Positions 6,043 to 7,441 of a DNA stretch of 7,441 nucleotides are shown one piece after another. The stretch is from Alphaproteobacteria bacterium (GTDB lineage Bacteria; Pseudomonadota; Alphaproteobacteria; Micropepsales; Micropepsaceae), in the NCBI GenBank assembly GCA_028869725.1, contig JAGWRJ010000453.1, forward strand, positions 1-7,441. Direction: 5' to 3'. The notes beneath the pieces are model-generated. The model ran no database searches, was not told the origin of the DNA, and saw nothing but the letters and a program-made list of their open reading frames with translations. Made by a program: the position numbers and the translations under genes. Position 1 is the stretch's first letter. Every line of letters begins with the position of its first letter.

Positions 6043-7173
6043 TCAATTATCTCTGAAGTGTTTCGAGAGCTTCAGTCCCTGACGCTGGTAATTGGAATCC
6101 AGCGCGCTGCCATAAACCATGGGTGGTGGATCGGTCAGGCGTTCGAAAACAAGCCGGCCAATGATCTGTCCATGCTCGAGAATGAACGGCACTTCGCGCG
6201 AGCGCACTTCGAGAACGCCGCGGGCGCAGGGAGGCTGGCCCGCTTCGTAGCCAAAACCGGGATCGAAAAATCCTGCATAATGCACACGAAACTCGCCCAC
6301 CAGAGGATTGAAGGGCACCATTTCTGCGGCGTAGTCAGGGGGTATGGCCACCGCCTCACGTGAAGCCAGGATATAGAACTCGTCGGGATCAAGAATGATG
6401 CTGCCTTCGGCATTGGCATGGAGCGGGTCCCAGTACTCGAGCGGATCAAGCAGACCGCGCCGGTCGACATCAATGATACCGGTGTGGCGCTTTGCCCGCC
6501 AGCCGATGCGGTTTCCAGCCTTGCCCTTCAGATCGATGCTCAGCGCAAGACCGTTATCAATGTCGGCCTCGGTATCGACGAGCGGACTTTCCGCGTGCAA
6601 ACGCTTGAGCTGCGTATCGGTGAAAAGCGGACTTCCTCTACGAATGCGCAGCTGGTTGAGACGCGAACCCTGGCGCACCAGAACTGGAAAGGTGCGCGGG
6701 GAAATCTCGGCATAAAGAGGGCCACGATAGCCTGGCTCGATGCGATCGAAGGCCGGCGCATAATCGCTGATCAGGCGGGTAAAGACGTCGATACGCCCGG
6801 TCGAGCTTTTGGGGTTTGCAACACCGGAAATCCTTGCCGAAAACTCGGCCCGCTCGAGCAGCGGCACGATATAAACGCAGCCGGTTTCGAGCACTGCTCC
6901 CCTGGTCAGGTCGATCTCATGCATCCCCACCAGAGCCAGTTTCTGCGCCACCGTCGCATGTGGCCCCGGCAGAAAACTTGCCCGCACGCGATAGGCTTTG
7001 GGTCCCAGCCGCAGATCGACCGAAGCCGGCTGCAACTGGCTCTCTTCAAAGGCGATGTCGGCCAGCAGTTCGCGTTTTGCTGCGATCAGCCGGCGCAGCA
7101 CATGACTCGGCAGTATGCCGGTGGAGTGGCGGCCGTAGGATTCGGATTCGGCATCGAGCTGAGGATCGGACAT
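6043..7173 (-). CDS. dcd: dCTP deaminase, long duplicated alphaproteobacterial form
   Basis: It deaminates dCTP to dUTP and ammonia in the cytosol, feeding dUTPase and thymidylate synthase for dTTP. From the chosen start it has 376 residues, about twice the usual 190, because the dUTPase-like fold is duplicated, as in the family found in Alphaproteobacteria. The first half has QPASVDLRLG (48-57), PKSSTGRIDVFT (121-132) and EPGYRGPLYAEI (146-157); S123/S124, R127 and E156 align with the serine, arginine and catalytic glutamate of E. coli Dcd. The second half repeats the pattern (FNPLVGEFRVH, FFDPGFGY, RGVLEVRSREVPF with E322, then HGQIIGRLVFERL) but lacks the SS-R signature. The ATG at 7171-7173 is chosen because family members begin shortly before GILPSH; AAGG precedes it. 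Starts at 7209 and 7230 (GTG) would add 12 or 19 residues. Its neighbours give no further clue. Confidence 0.93.
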   Translation of the reverse strand: MSDPQLDAESESYGRHSTGILPSHVLRRLIAAKRELLADIAFEESQLQPASVDLRLGPKAYRVRASFLPGPHATVAQKLALVGMHEIDLTRGAVLETGCVYIVPLLERAEFSARISGVANPKSSTGRIDVFTRLISDYAPAFDRIEPGYRGPLYAEISPRTFPVLVRQGSRLNQLRIRRGSPLFTDTQLKRLHAESPLVDTEADIDNGLALSIDLKGKAGNRIGWRAKRHTGIIDVDRRGLLDPLEYWDPLHANAEGSIILDPDEFYILASREAVAIPPDYAAEMVPFNPLVGEFRVHYAGFFDPGFGYEAGQPPCARGVLEVRSREVPFILEHGQIIGRLVFERLTDPPPMVYGSALDSNYQRQGLKLSKHFRDN

Positions 7174-7245
7174 AGGGGCCTTATAGGGGCTTGCAGGCGG
7201 CCCCGCCATCACTCTTGACGAAGGATTCACCGCTTTCCGACCAAA

Positions 7246-7260
7246 TCGCGGGCCCCGCGA
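7246..7260 (-). terminator. GC-rich hairpin between the edge gene and dcd
   Basis: TCGCGG and CCGCGA pair around a 3-nt loop and are followed on the - strand by TTT. A second hairpin, GGGAG/CTCCC (7344-7356), lies just past the stop of the edge gene. Either could end that gene's transcript; both are short. Confidence 0.35.
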
Positions 7261-7362
7261 CCGGTCCCCCTTCGCAGCGTCCGGCGGTGCGTCACACGAG
7301 GCCCCTGAGAAATCGACCCGTCCCCAGCGTGTACCGGCACTGCGGGAGCGGCTCCCCTGACG

Positions 7363-7441
7363 TCACACCACATCCTGTTCCTGATCACCCTGATGCTGCG
7401 CAGCAGGCATCTCGGGCGCAACAAAGCTCGAGATCTCGCGC
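7363..7441 (-). CDS. C-terminal tail of an unidentified gene cut by the window edge
   Basis: Read leftward from the edge, one frame gives 25 residues (REISSFVAPEMPAAQH then QGDQEQDVV) ending in TGA at 7363-7365. The amino-acid mix and codons look like real protein, whereas the other two frames give Cys- or Arg-rich noise, and hairpins follow the stop. The fragment is too short to identify. The competing longer frame (7227-7424) is Arg-rich and judged a shadow. Confidence 0.4.
   Translation of the reverse strand, partial: REISSFVAPEMPAAQHQGDQEQDVV

Noticed and set aside
6418..7218. + strand open frame of 266 codons
   Set aside because: Antisense to dcd, whose motifs are unambiguous.
7227..7424. 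- strand 65-codon frame at the right edge
   Set aside because: Very Arg-rich, runs through two hairpins, and conflicts with the better-looking tail in another frame ending at 7363.

Overview
The window looks like part of an alphaproteobacterial chromosome. It is GC-rich, and its best family marker is a long, internally duplicated dCTP deaminase of the type typical of Alphaproteobacteria. The style of the TonB-dependent receptor and of the two hypothetical genes would suit an acetic-acid-bacteria-like or Rhizomicrobium-like lineage, but I cannot assign a genus. There is no rRNA, tRNA, CRISPR array, insertion sequence or integrase.

Left part (1-1318, + strand): a tight three-gene run. A 79-residue protein of unknown function is followed after 8 bp by a 258-residue ferritin-like protein with a complete carboxylate/His diiron ligand set. 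That gene overlaps the start of a 98-residue protein ending in a LysW-like two-CXXC zinc ribbon. The spacing and the GTGA overlap indicate one operon. I cannot match this trio to a described pathway, and it is the best candidate for an undescribed system. The window begins exactly at the first ATG, so genes or a promoter upstream are unseen.

Middle (1408-3802): a perfect GC-rich hairpin separates this operon from a convergent gene for a complete TonB-dependent outer-membrane receptor with signal peptide, TonB box, plug, barrel and terminal Phe. Its ligand cannot be read from the sequence.

Right part (3803-7441, all - strand): transcription runs from right to left. It starts with the C-terminal tail of an unidentified gene cut by the window edge. 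Next come dCTP deaminase (dcd), a 330-bp gene-free but highly structured spacer, a polytopic inner-membrane protein and a membrane-anchored 210-residue protein. The spacer carries a long hairpin followed by a short T run on the - strand, an 8-codon mini-ORF ending exactly where the hairpin begins, and an oppositely oriented hairpin plus T6. This arrangement could be an attenuator upstream of the membrane-protein gene, or it could hold one or two small RNAs.

Functionally, dcd supplies dUTP for thymidylate synthesis and the receptor imports an unknown ligand through the outer membrane. The two membrane hypotheticals may be co-transcribed. Nothing in the sequence ties these - strand genes to the left operon.
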